A stretch of DNA of 64,000 nt from Stentor roeselii (Eukaryota; Ciliophora; Heterotrichea; Heterotrichida; Stentoridae): the NCBI GenBank assembly GCA_006503475.1, contig RSEH01000031.1, forward strand, positions 1 through 64,000. Reading direction: 5' to 3'. Below are positions 24,610 to 35,500 of the stretch, piece by piece; position 1 is the first letter of the stretch, and the number at the start of each line of letters is the position of its first letter. The notes under the pieces were generated by a model. That model did not search any database. It was not told where the DNA came from and worked only from the letters and a program-made list of their open reading frames with translations. Made by a program: the position numbers and the translations under genes.

Positions 24610-25284
24610 CTTAATAAGATAAATTTTCTTAGAGAATTATGATTTATATTGAGTATAAATAAAGGGTAATTGATATATTTAATCCCGAGATAAGTCATTA
24701 TTCTTTAGTAAGCTTATTTTCCATATCTAATTCATTAATAATTCAAGCAGAACACTCACTATCTTACATATTCTCATTATTCAATTTTTTCTTTAATATC
24801 ACACTCAACTTTGAGAAATTCGGTTTAGGCTCTCTTCCAATCTTCTTGATTCAGTTCTTCTTGAGTTTATTTTTTCATTCTTCAACTCATTTAAATCTTT
24901 TATAATCTCTCATTTTATTTCAAACAAACTGAAAGATAGACTTCATAAATTCTTAAGCCAGATTCATTTTAATTACTAGCTTAAGCTCATTTTCCCTATT
25001 AAAATGATCTTATAATAAATTTTGAATTTTACCAAAAATTCAAGTTTATAATCAGTCTAAATAAACCAAATACTAAATCTCTTAAGTGATCATGAAATCA
25101 TTGCTACTCAGATAAATTAATTAATATTAGAATTGCAAGATTGAATAATTTCCTCTATCAACTTTCAAATAGACAATAACTTTGCAATTTCAAGAAACTC
25201 CAAAAATTCCCCTAATAACTCCAAAAAACCCATTTCTAAAACCTTCCAAACATTACCACCAAAACTTCCAAAAGATTTCAATAA
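24610..25284 (+). promoter_or_regulatory. Intergenic region with C-rich, G-poor tract before PUM3
   Basis: About 675 bp between two plus-strand genes. From about 25190 to the start codon the plus strand has many C and almost no G (runs such as ccaaaaattcccc and aacattaccaccaaaac). The same strand bias precedes other genes in the window, so it probably marks the promoter or 5' leader. The rest shows no feature I can name. Confidence 0.4.
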
Positions 25285-26820
25285 ATGGCAGAGAAGCGTA
25301 AAAGGTCACTTCCAGCAGTCTCCCAAAAAAAGATCAAACTAAACCAACAAGAAGAACTTCCAGAAGTCGACAACACCCGAAAAGAAATAAACAAATTTTT
25401 CTCAAAGTTGATCTCAAAAGACGCCAGAGACCGAGTGAAGTTAACTCAAAAGATCTTAGGACTGATTGGAGATGACCTTTTATCAGCCTGCAACAAGCAC
25501 GACTTATCCCGAGTAGTCCAGGCCTGTTTAAAGCACGGCAGTGACCAGCAAAAGGCTTTGATCTTTGAAAGTTTGTACCCGAGTTTCTCAGAACTGGCAG
25601 CAGGGAAGTATTCTTATTACCTTGCAAAAAAACTCATGAAATACGGAAACAAAGAAGAAATGTTGGAGCAAGTTCTTGAAAATTCAAAGAAAATGATCGG
25701 AAGTGCCTATGGAGTAAGGTTCTTAGAACTCATGTACCTTGAAGGTCACAAGTCAAAAATTTTTCATGCACTGCTTGGAGATGAAGTCGAAGGTCGATAT
25801 GACGGTGAAAAAATCAGAGAGTTAAAAAATTGCCTTAGTTTTAAGAAAATCGTGAAAAAAGGACTACTTGAATATCAACTGATCCTTCATCTTCTTTATC
25901 TTTACACTCTTTACTCAGAAGATCAAGAAAACTACGAAGTTTATTCAGGGATCTCTGAAAAGTTCTCATCAATGTTCAAGTCCAGATATGGGACCACCCT
26001 TGCCGTCAGGTCTTTAGCTGTATCTGACACGAAGCAAAGAAAAATCATTTTAAAAACAGTTCAACCTCTTATAACACAAATTTCAGATCAAGAGTCATAC
26101 GCTTACTTATTTTTCATTAAACTCATACAAGTCATCGACGACACTACAAGAGTAAACAAGATGATCTCCACAGCAATTAACCAAAACATGAACTCTTTCA
26201 TCCTGTCATCAACTGGAGTAAAATTCCTTTCAAGTATCTGTCCATTCGCAGGACCTCAACACGCTTTAAGCCCGACTGAACTGGAAGTGATCGACGAGGA
26301 ACTCAACACTTTAAGTAAAAAACCTGTTGAAACTAAACAAAGGGAAGTCTTTTCATTCATCTTTAACATGCTTGCCAGAGAAGTTTCTGCAAATATTAAG
26401 GAAATCATCAATGATCCAAGAAGAAATAATGCTGTAATCATCGCGGCTCTTGGAGTCATCAACGATGTGGGAAAATCGAATGAATTCGTCGAAAAATTCT
26501 CTGCTTGTGCTGCTGATTGGCAAGTCATGGATAATAATGTTGGGCATCGAGTTCTTAAAAAAATTATTGAAGCTGAAGTTGAAAAAAATGGGAAAATTTT
26601 CACTAAAGCGGTTTTTCACAGTCTTAAGGCCAAAGGGGATTATCTTGGAAAACTTGTTAAAAGTAGAGGAGTCTGGGTTCTTGTTTCATTGGTTGAAAAA
26701 AGTTCTTTGAAAAATAAATGCAAGAAGTTGATCAGGGCGTTCTTGAATGTACTTAGCATGGATAAGGCGGGTGAAAAGGCTTTGTTTGAGAACTTGAAAG
26801 GGAAAACTGAAAAGGATTGA
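25285..26820 (+). CDS. PUM3: Pumilio-family ribosome-biogenesis protein, PUM3/Puf6 type
   Basis: A 511-aa protein from ATG 25285, ending in TGA. The N-terminus is basic (MAEKRKRS, QKKIKL), fitting nucleolar targeting. Puf helical repeats follow; residues about 74-90 (HDLSRVVQACLKHGSDQQK) match the most conserved repeat of PUM3/Puf6, and AYGVRFLELM and GTTLAVRSLA are further repeats. The C-terminal third corresponds to the CPL region of this subfamily (VGHRVLKKIIE, RGVWVLVSLVE). PUM3/Puf6 binds double-stranded or structured RNA without sequence preference and acts in 60S subunit assembly in the nucleolus; that is family knowledge. The length is shorter than the human protein (about 650 aa), mostly at the N-terminus. 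The gene stands alone on the plus strand with an AT-rich 3' flank. Confidence 0.85.
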   Translation: MAEKRKRSLPAVSQKKIKLNQQEELPEVDNTRKEINKFFSKLISKDARDRVKLTQKILGLIGDDLLSACNKHDLSRVVQACLKHGSDQQKALIFESLYPSFSELAAGKYSYYLAKKLMKYGNKEEMLEQVLENSKKMIGSAYGVRFLELMYLEGHKSKIFHALLGDEVEGRYDGEKIRELKNCLSFKKIVKKGLLEYQLILHLLYLYTLYSEDQENYEVYSGISEKFSSMFKSRYGTTLAVRSLAVSDTKQRKIILKTVQPLITQISDQESYAYLFFIKLIQVIDDTTRVNKMISTAINQNMNSFILSSTGVKFLSSICPFAGPQHALSPTELEVIDEELNTLSKKPVETKQREVFSFIFNMLAREVSANIKEIINDPRRNNAVIIAALGVINDVGKSNEFVEKFSACAADWQVMDNNVGHRVLKKIIEAEVEKNGKIFTKAVFHSLKAKGDYLGKLVKSRGVWVLVSLVEKSSLKNKCKKLIRAFLNVLSMDKAGEKALFENLKGKTEKD

Positions 26821-26894
26821 GATTTAATTTAGGAATTTAAGATAGATAATTATTGAAAGATATTTAGAGGATTATGTTGAGGATTTTTAGTGAA

Positions 26895-27533
26895 TTATTT
26901 ATTAATTAATGAATCGAGTAATAAAATCTCCTCTGTGATTTCTTGCTCAAATGATGAAATTTTCTCCGAAATAATTTCAAGACACTTCGATTTAACAAAC
27001 TCAACAGATTCCGAGATCAACCTCTCTTTAAAATCCTCAAAAACATCAGAAGCTTCCTCAATTGCCCCAAGATCAAAGTTTGAAAACCGAAGATTTAAAT
27101 TTTTAATTTCTTGTTTAGACTTATCCAATATCTGATGAATCTCAGTAGTTTCTTGACTGATCTCTCGATCCAACTTCCTAAAAAGTTCGCAGCATTCTTT
27201 TTTAATCTTCACTTCAAATTTCCTAATTTCAATAATCCTAATTAAATCACTTTTCTCTTCATTTAACTGACTTTTACTTGTAACACTTTGAGAAAAACAA
27301 TTTTTGAGCAATTTTAAATTAGATTCAATTTGTTTTAAACTTTTTTGATTCTGCATCACGATTTGCCTGAGTTCCTCGAATTTCTTTTTATGAGAAACAA
27401 GAAGTTGCTCAGCTTTCAAGAGATTCGGAATATTTGAAATAAGAAAACTGATTTCTTCATAAAAATTTGCTTCTTTATGCAGTTCAGCCGCCTCCTGTTC
27501 ACATTTCTCTAAAGTTTCAAGAGACGATATCAT
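26895..27533 (-). CDS. Coiled-coil protein, unknown
   Basis: A 212-aa frame from an ATG at 27531-27533. Nearly the whole protein is predicted helix rich in E, K and L with heptad-like spacing (for example residues 40-80 and 105-150), so a coiled coil is very likely. I recognise no domain. Its start codon is only 16 bp from the start of the hotdog thioesterase gene on the other strand, so the two must share promoter sequence and are probably co-expressed. The short length and coiled coil would suit a small structural or adaptor subunit, but nothing in the sequence says of what. Confidence 0.7.
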   Translation of the reverse strand: MISSLETLEKCEQEAAELHKEANFYEEISFLISNIPNLLKAEQLLVSHKKKFEELRQIVMQNQKSLKQIESNLKLLKNCFSQSVTSKSQLNEEKSDLIRIIEIRKFEVKIKKECCELFRKLDREISQETTEIHQILDKSKQEIKNLNLRFSNFDLGAIEEASDVFEDFKERLISESVEFVKSKCLEIISEKISSFEQEITEEILLLDSLINK

Positions 27534-27549
27534 TTCAAGATTAATAAAG
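27534..27549. promoter_or_regulatory. 16-bp divergent promoter gap
   Basis: Only 16 bases separate the two start codons (minus-strand ATG ending at 27533, plus-strand ATG at 27550). Core promoter elements of each gene must lie inside the other's coding sequence or leader, or both must initiate within a few bases. Confidence 0.6.
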
Positions 27550-27909
27550 ATGTCTAAACTTACTCTAAATGTTATAAGTAAAGTAATTCAGAAAGATTTT
27601 GCAAGATTTCAAGTTTTAATAGAAAAAGGACTTTGCAATAACTTTGGAGTTGTTCATGGAGGAGCTGCTCATTTAATTTACTTGAATCTTGTGAAAGAAC
27701 ATGTGGAAACTGTTCAAGGATTAAAAAATCTGAAAATTTCTTCAGTTGAACTCGAGTTTCTCTCAAGTTTCAAAGACGGTGAAACAGTAGAAGTCGAGAC
27801 CAAGTTCTTTATTGGACAATTTCCTGGATTTTTCAATACCACAGGAAAAATCATGAATAATGAAGGAAAAGACCTAGTTTTATGTTCTTCTCTTATAAAA
27901 GAAATTTAA
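27550..27909 (+). CDS. Hotdog-fold acyl-CoA thioesterase, ACOT13/PaaI-like
   Basis: A 119-aa protein, the normal size for a single hotdog domain. Residues about 30-45 read NNFGVVHGGAAHLI, matching the catalytic N-xx-G-xx-HGG motif of the 4HBT/PaaI group, in which Asn and Gly bind the thioester and the helix after HGG forms the active site. The central beta strands (SVELEFLSSFKDGETVEVE and TTGKIMNNEGKDLVLCSSLI) fit the fold. Family members hydrolyse acyl-CoA thioesters, and the closest eukaryotic relatives (ACOT13/Them2) act on long-chain acyl-CoA at mitochondria; the substrate here is not predictable. The gene shares a 16-bp divergent gap with the coiled-coil gene, and its stop overlaps the stop of the convergent zinc-ribbon gene (TTAA at 27906-27909). 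Confidence 0.85.
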   Translation: MSKLTLNVISKVIQKDFARFQVLIEKGLCNNFGVVHGGAAHLIYLNLVKEHVETVQGLKNLKISSVELEFLSSFKDGETVEVETKFFIGQFPGFFNTTGKIMNNEGKDLVLCSSLIKEI

Positions 27910-28472
27910 TTATAAAGAAGTCCTTCTTCATACAACAAAACAATCAACTCTCCAGGCCCTGCAAAACTTGCGAAACAATCTTTATTGAAAATAACAAGTT
28001 TCTGGAAGTCAACATATTTCACTTGTTTTCTTTCATCAAAAGTTAAAGCGATGATATTTTCTTCTTTGTCCAGCATTATTTTCACTGGGTGTCCGTCTAA
28101 GGTCTTGATGTACTCCCGGCATCTCATGCAAATGTGCCGATATCCATAGTACTGGACTTTTATGTGATCCTGCCCGCATGTTGGGCAACCTTCTTTAAAA
28201 ATCATTTTTCTTCCGGACAAGCTGTTTTTCAGTCTTTCTCTTTTTCGTTCGAGTAAAACATCTTCGAATGTTTTTTCTGACTCTTGAAACATGTGGTGAG
28301 TCTGACGAGATTTCGATTGAAGCAACGGAATTCCATGACTTGCGTCAGTGTCTGTTGAATATGTTTGTGTTTTTATTATGAAAGTCTTTTGAATCGGTGG
28401 GGCTACGTCTTCTGGAGTTAGAAGTTGAAGGTAGAGAGGTCTTTTTCTATTTAGCTCTTGCAAATGATGCAT
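27906..28472 (-). CDS. Zinc-ribbon protein, unknown
   Basis: A 188-aa frame from ATG 28470-28472. Residues about 95-120 hold CPTCG then HICMRC, a four-Cys zinc ribbon (C-x2-C ... C-x2-C). The N-terminal half is polar and basic (LLERKRERLKNS) and probably disordered. The C-terminal part after the ribbon looks like a small beta-rich domain. I do not recognise a family. The stop codon overlaps that of the thioesterase gene by three bases, so the two mRNAs must have overlapping 3' ends. Coding is supported by the conserved Cys spacing and the tight fit between neighbours. Confidence 0.7.
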   Translation of the reverse strand: MHHLQELNRKRPLYLQLLTPEDVAPPIQKTFIIKTQTYSTDTDASHGIPLLQSKSRQTHHMFQESEKTFEDVLLERKRERLKNSLSGRKMIFKEGCPTCGQDHIKVQYYGYRHICMRCREYIKTLDGHPVKIMLDKEENIIALTFDERKQVKYVDFQKLVIFNKDCFASFAGPGELIVLLYEEGLLYN

Positions 28473-28911
28473 AAAATATAACCATTTCTAAGAAATTCCA
28501 GGAGATTACTTTTAATGAAAATTGAAGATTGTCAAGGTTGTACTTTTCTTAATCAGTATAACATTAACTCTGAAAATAACCAAATTGAAAAGTCACAACA
28601 AGGTTAAACTTTATTTCAATTCCTTAAAATTTTCTCAATAATCAAAACTTCTTATCAATTCCAAAAGATTATCAACAACAAATCCACTTAAACCTAAAAA
28701 TAACTCTAATCTAAACAAACCTCTTAAAATTTCACAAAATTCTTATTCCAAAAAATTCAATCCTGATATAAGCCATGACCCTCGAACCCCTTCACCACCA
28801 ATCAACCCTCCTAAATCCACCAACCCTTATCGACCCAATTAAAACCCTAACTCCACCCAAAAAATCTCCCATGAAATTTAAAGTCTCTACCTCGAAATCA
28901 ATAATTTCATC
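28473..28911. promoter_or_regulatory. Divergent intergenic region with C-rich plus-strand tract
   Basis: About 440 bp between divergent genes. From about 28770 to 28910 the plus strand is C-rich and nearly G-free (ccttcaccaccaatcaaccc, ccaccaaccc), leading into the plus-strand gene at 28912. Confidence 0.4.
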
Positions 28912-29487
28912 ATGAACGAGTCAAAGTTCCAATTGAAAAGCTCTAAAAACCGTTCTCGTCTTTTCTCCAGAATCTTATCCCGTCAACTTCAGTCTCCATT
29001 CCGTTGTTCACTAGCAAGAACAATAAATCCTCACATGCGAAGCCAATCACGAAACAATAAAAAATCTCCAATAAAAGGTCAAATCTCTCCAGGTCGTTAC
29101 ACGCCAATAGAAAAAGTTTTTTTCAAGCCAGACCTGTCAATATCCACAGCGGCTTCAATAAAATCACGAGCGCATGAAGAAGATCAAAACATTATAAAAA
29201 CTCCAACAACGATACAAGAAGAGCCTCCGATAAGTGAAAGTCTCGAGGCGGACTTGCGTGACTACTTCAACAAGAACTGTTTTGTATTAAAAGCGCAAGT
29301 GCCAAAAGTGCGTCATCGTTACACGCATACGATTGACTTCGTGCCCATCAGAAGCGAGACTCCTGAAATCCCGACGCGACATGTGAAAGAAGAAAAACTT
29401 CCAGTGATTAAAAAAGTTTTCAAGAAAAATAGAAGTCCGAGTCCTTATGAGGCAAGAAGTAAAAGAAAAAGTCCAGGAAGAGGGTAG
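28912..29487 (+). CDS. Basic, probably disordered protein, unknown
   Basis: A 191-aa frame from ATG 28912 to TAG. It is rich in R, K, S and P with short SP/RSP motifs (KSPIKGQISPGRYTP, NRSPSPYEARSKRKSPGRG), typical of disordered phosphoproteins associated with RNA or microtubules. A short ordered-looking stretch lies near residues 110-140 (ADLRDYFNKNC). No family is recognised. Its stop is 21 bp from the stop of the BEACH gene, with which it converges. Coding is supported by the C-rich upstream tract seen at other genes and by lower AT content than in the spacers. Confidence 0.65.
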   Translation: MNESKFQLKSSKNRSRLFSRILSRQLQSPFRCSLARTINPHMRSQSRNNKKSPIKGQISPGRYTPIEKVFFKPDLSISTAASIKSRAHEEDQNIIKTPTTIQEEPPISESLEADLRDYFNKNCFVLKAQVPKVRHRYTHTIDFVPIRSETPEIPTRHVKEEKLPVIKKVFKKNRSPSPYEARSKRKSPGRG

Positions 29488-29508
29488 ATGTCAGATAATA
29501 AAGTTATT

Positions 29509-32500
29509 TTAACACTTACGAACTTGCTGGATCACGTAAAGTCCACAGGTTTCTCTGTCGTTTAAGTCTTTAGCTTTATTTCGCCCGATGAACAGGAATT
29601 CTTCAGATTCATCGAAAAGAGCGTCTTGGGCACTTTGCAATGGAATTGATTTAAAAGAACTTGGCTCTGTCGGGTCTCTGAGAACAAGAAAATCTTTATG
29701 AAGCTCTAAGCAAGTGTCTCCAGTTTCATTGAACTTCAACTGAATCGCTTGGGTCGTTACTGAAATTTCTTGGATTTTGTCACAGTTGACTCCGAAAAAC
29801 TCGACTTTTTTGCAGTGGGCTAAAGCGAAGTGACCTAATTCGCCTCCTGCTAGGACTGAAGCTTGAGTCTTTAAAGATTTCAAAGGAAAGGAAGACCGAG
29901 TGTCGTGAATTAGTAAAAGTCCTTCGACACTGAGAGAAAGAAGTAAACAATAAGAACTTATCACGGAAAGTTGTTGAATGCTTGAAGAGTGGCCATAGTA
30001 AAAGTGATTAGAAGTCACTGAGGACTCTGAAAGATTCCAGCTTATTATTGTCGAATCTGCACTTCCTGAAAAAATCTCTGACTTTGAAGCACTTGTCACA
30101 GTCACTAAGTCCGTATGCAATAAACATGAGAAAAGGATTTTACCTTTTGTTGTATGGATCGTTAAAGAGTTAGTCGAGGAAAAAGCGGAAACTAAAAATT
30201 TTCTTTTGAATAAAGCAAAAGCATTTGAACTGAAAAGATCTGGAAAGTCTAAAGACTTGTAGTAATGATCCATCAGAAATTCCTTCATGTCTAAAAAGTT
30301 CTCAGCACTTGATCTTTTAAACTTAGAAATAAAAAACTGCTCTTCTTTACTTTTCACCATCAAAACTTTCGAGTCCTTCAAGAAAATCGCATGAACCTGT
30401 CCTAAAATTTCAATTTTATTTTTCACTTTTTTCAACTTATACTCATTCAAATTAGCATTTTTTAAAAAGTACCTTCTTTTAACTTCATCTCTTTTCACAT
30501 GTTTCGAAGTTTTAAACAAACAGGCTGGATGCATTCCAAAATGATAAGCTTGTTGAAAATAGCTCTGAGCAAGTTTCGGGTGACTTTCACAAAGCACTTT
30601 AAAAGAGTCTTCACAAGCAGTGCAAGTAAAAACATTAAAACTATCAACCGCATTTTTTCCGTATTGTTTAAACCCAAAGACCAAGTCGATCCAATTATTG
30701 AGTTCTGAGCTGACATGAGCCGATTCAAGAGCAAGTCGATGTTTTTTGATGAAATCTTGGAAATTGCAGGACCAAGTCGGCAAGTCAACGTCTTGAACAT
30801 GTTTATTCGCCTGAGTTTTTCCAAAGTCAGCAGGTACCGAGTTTTTAAGGGCAAAAGGCTGATAAAACAGCTCAGGGATCAGTTCTTTCACGTCGCCCAT
30901 GAAAGAAAGACTGCTTTTCCAAGAGAGTTCCAAGTCGTGAAATAATCTGTCAGGACTGTCGAAGCTGCCACCTTGGATCTCCTTGGCTTGAGTCATAAAA
31001 GGTTCTATTCGCAACAAGTAGTAAGTCACAACTGCTGGACTTGAGAAGTGAGAACCGTAGTGATAAGGCTTTAGATCTGTACCGTTACAAGTATTGAACC
31101 TTTTTTTAGCTTCTTTTTGTAAGTCTTCAGTTTGAGCACCTATTGGAAAATCAAGCTTTCGGTACCAGTCGTCTTGGAATATTGAAAAAATCGAGTAGTC
31201 CTGAATCAGCCAGGGAAAAACAGGGAATTGGCTCAGGTCGTTTGAAGACCTTCCTGCGAGTTTGTTGAGGTTCATCAGGTATTCGAAATTACTTACTTTT
31301 AATGATTTCCAGTCAGTTGTTAAATTGTCTAACAAGCTTTTTTCGTTTTTTAATAAAGGAACTGGCCAGTTTTTTAGCTTCGCGACGACTTCATTTCGAG
31401 TGGCTTCAGTTTGGAAGTTTATCAGGTAAGACTTACCTGATGTCAGGATAAATTCAATCGCGGAGTGCTTGTGGACGATTCGCTTGAAAAATATCTCAGA
31501 AATGTTTTCAACCTGCCAAAAAAGGTAACCTTGTCGAGGAAGTGACTTGGTTGGAATTGAAAGACAGGAGTTTGAATTGTTTTCCTTTCCTAAGGCTGTA
31601 AACTTGATTTCTATGTGAAAATCAGTTATTTCAAATAATCCAAAAGAACTTCCCTGGACTTTTACTAACTCAATTTCGCATCTGCAGATAGACTTTTCCA
31701 CCTGCTTTGAATGCACTGAAGTTGAAAGACTCACAAAAGAACTTCTGTTCGATGAAGGCAGTTCTAGTTGAGAAATCTCTAAAATCACGTTTTTTTCTTT
31801 AGGATAATCATTTTTCATTAAAGTCCATCTGTAGTACTTGTCATAAACTTGTCGCACTTTTCGTGAAGGTTCAAGATTTCTAGAAAAATGGTCCATTTTC
31901 TTGAGATTTAAACAAAATTTTTCAAATTTTCGCTTGTTGAGGTAAGAAAGTCTTTCAAAGGACTGATTTAGATGAGTCATCCACGGGTTTTCATGAAGTT
32001 CTGTTAAAACTTTCGAGTACTGTGGGAATGTGGAAGGGTTAATCACTGGCTTCTCATCAATCGAGGTCCTATAATAAAAAGTGACGGATTTTTTGAAGTT
32101 CTTGATAATTGTCTGAAGATTTTCATAAACATCTTGCCATGAAGGGTTAGAAAGAAAGTCTAAAGAACGATTGTCAGCAGATGAAAAATCAACTAAAACA
32201 GAGTCAAGATAAGATTTAAAAGACTCGTATTTCACACCTTCTGAGGAACTCAATGCGGAATTCGAGGTGAAATTTTCTACTAAGAACTCCTCATTCACAC
32301 TATCATGAGACAAAATCGCATGGTTACTCGGCATTTTATCATAAATCTCAAGAATTCCTTTATTTTCTCTTTTATCAAAGAAAAAAATCAACTTTGAAAA
32401 AATATGAGTTTTTACCATGAACTCCGTAAGAAAATTCAGAACTTTTTTATGAGATTCTTCATAAATGCACAGAAATTCCATGAAAATAAAAATTGAAATC

Positions 32501-35500
32501 AAATTTTCGCTTATAAGACGCTCTTGACTTGTAGATGTTCGGTTTTTGTTGAACCATCTGAAACTAGAGGATTCTAAAAGATTTTTAAAAATCTTGAGAA
32601 TTTCTTTGCAGAAGTGAGAAGAGTTCGAGATTGAATTCGCGAAGATCTGAATCACTTCGATTAAAGGACATTTGAACTTAACTTTTGAAAATTCTAATTT
32701 TTTCTTTGGAGTTTTTACGCTTTTACTAAAAAGTTCTTTTAAGGTCATGTTTTCAGCGTAAGTTTCTAGTAAAGAAGGAGATGTGAGATGGTTTAACACT
32801 TTAGTGAACTCTTTAATGTCGGACACTTGGTGATTTCGAAGAAACTCTTTTAAGACATTTAAAAAATTGAATAAGATGTCGATGTCTTTTAGGTCAGATT
32901 TTACCAACAACCTGAAAAAAATCCCTAGTTTCGGATTTTCTCTTAAATAAAGGCAAAGTTTATCAAATTCTCCAAAAGTGATCGCTTCAGTGAAAATCGT
33001 TATCAAAATTTCATCAATTATTAGAGACAATTCATTATTTTCTGGAATTTCAAAGAAAATCTCTGGGAATAGGTCAGAGTCATAAACGATTTTTTTTATT
33101 TCACGTGAGTTTCCATTGAGAATATTCAGCAGAAACTTGAAAATAATCGGATCACTGCAAAATTTAAGTCTTTTTCCTACAATTTCGAAGAAACCGATTC
33201 GAATTATGAGATGTTTTTCCTTCTGATAAAGAGACTCTTCTAATAAAAACTGAGAAATTTTAAAGCTTAAAGAGTTCGGCAGGACTTCATCGATTAAAAA
33301 CAAAGCAGTTCTCATTAATTCTTGCTCATGTTGCTCAAACTCCTGAACTAAACACTTAATGACTGAAATTTTTACATGGTCTTCGCTGACTCTCTCTAAA
33401 ATGTGAATAAAAACAGTCGCCATTAAAGTCGAGTTCATGAAATTCATCTTTATCGTTTCAATTATTTGCATAAAGCCTTCAATCAAGTCAAAGTGATCAC
33501 TGTTAAGCAAAGTCACCATAACAAAAGAAATCACATCAGTTAGACGATTTTCAACTCCAGGACAAATAAAATCTTCTAAAAACTTCTTAATTCTATCAGT
33601 CTTCTTAATAATCATGCAATATCTATAAAGATTTTCTCGATTTACCACAAAAAGTTCTTTAAATTTGCGACACAAAGAACCTAAAAGACGATCCTTTCCA
33701 GAAAATTCTGAAATCTTCAAGAAACTTGCTTCAATCATTTGTTTTGCATGAAAATCTGAGATATTCATAACAATCATGACAAAAATTTCAAAATTTCTAT
33801 CATCTATTTGATTATTGTTCATTAAATGAGTTAAAATTCCTGAAAGTTCTGAAGTGATTTCAATAGTTTTCGAAAGAAGAAGTCTAAGAAAGATTTCAAA
33901 ACATTTAGTCAAACATTCAGATTCACTGAAACAAGACGTTGCAAGTTCGACCATGAACCTCGTCGGGGTGAAGGCCTGGATCACTTGAGGGATTGACGAC
34001 CATGAAAAAGTATCACATAAGACTGTTGACTGGGTGTTAGGAAAGTGATTAACAGAGTCTTTTGTGCAGTAGTACAACAAACATGACTTTAAGTCTTGGC
34101 ATTGTTTATTTCCTGTATGTTTCAAAGATGACGATAAAAAATGAGGACATTCGTAAGGAGCTAAATTAAACAAAAAGTCAATATGTGGCTGTTTTAATCG
34201 AAAAGAGTAAATGTAAACTCCTGATATCTTTCCGATGAAACTTGAATACTTTTGAAATGCACCAGCCAGTGCTAGACTTTTCATCAAATTCTTCTGAGAA
34301 AATGATAAACGTGACTGGTCCTTGAAATGTTTCATTGAATTGTTTAAAGAAATACTGAGTTTCTTGTTCTTCACCATTCGAGCTACTTTGATAAATTTAA
34401 AGTTTAAACAAAGTAAGTTCCAAGAGTTATTCACCAAATTTTCTACTTCAAAACAATGATCATTAATACAAACCACTACTTTTTCTTTATTGGTCTTCAC
34501 TAAAAACGTATCTGAGCTACAGGTCAGGTTTAAAACGACTGACTTTGACTTGCAGTCAGGAAAAAACCATAAAACAATTGAAAATTCGTTTTGCAAGCAG
34601 AAAACTTCTGAATCAAAGAAAACTTTCAGGCTGCCGTTCGAGTTAAATGAAAAGTTACTTGATCTTTCTGGAGTCAGGGCTAAGGCATCGTGAATACATT
34701 CAAGAAGGGTCAGTTTAACTGAAGAGTCTTTTGAAGTTCTTAATAAAGTCAATATTCTTGTCAAGTTTGATATTGAAAAATGGATACTCATCGACTTTGA
34801 CAAGGTCTTGAAAGGGTTGCTCCATAAAATCAGCGCCGTGTTTGAATCGATGCAAGACAGCAATGATTGAACCATGCCGTATTTTATTGAATGGTTGAAG
34901 TTTGTACTGATTTTCAGCATTTTTTCAAATCTCGTTCGTGTTTTCTCGATTTTTTTTGAAGTTCCTTGTGAAAAATACGTCAGAAGAAGTGGAATCCCTG
35001 AAGGTGTTCTGAAAAAAGTATAGTCTTTACTTATAACGATTCTTTTCAGTTGCTTAAAAGTGCTTTCAATTAACTTGGTTTGAGTCGTTTCATTTAGAGA
35101 TGACCTAAAAAAAGTGTCGATCTTTTTAAATAAAATTCCTGGGTTCTTGAAAATCAGTTCTTCTTTTTTCAGGATTTCTTGGAATACGTCAAAAGTTAAC
35201 TTCCAGAGACTTTGAATGGAATTTAGATGAGACTCTGATAGTCTTAACAGGACTTCTGAAAGAATATTCAGGAAACCTTTGGTGATAAGAGTTTTGAATA
35301 AGCAAAAGTCAGATTTTTTCAGTGATTGTGCTTTTAAAATAGAATTTAAAAGAGTTTCTTGAATTCTTACCTGGGTTGTCTGAGATGTGAAAGAGATGAA
35401 GTCAGCTAAAGTCTTTTCCTGGTGAAAACTTATCAGTTTAGCAAGCCAATCTTCACAAAATTCCGAAAGTTCAGGTTTTCTTTGCAGAATTTTCAAAAGA

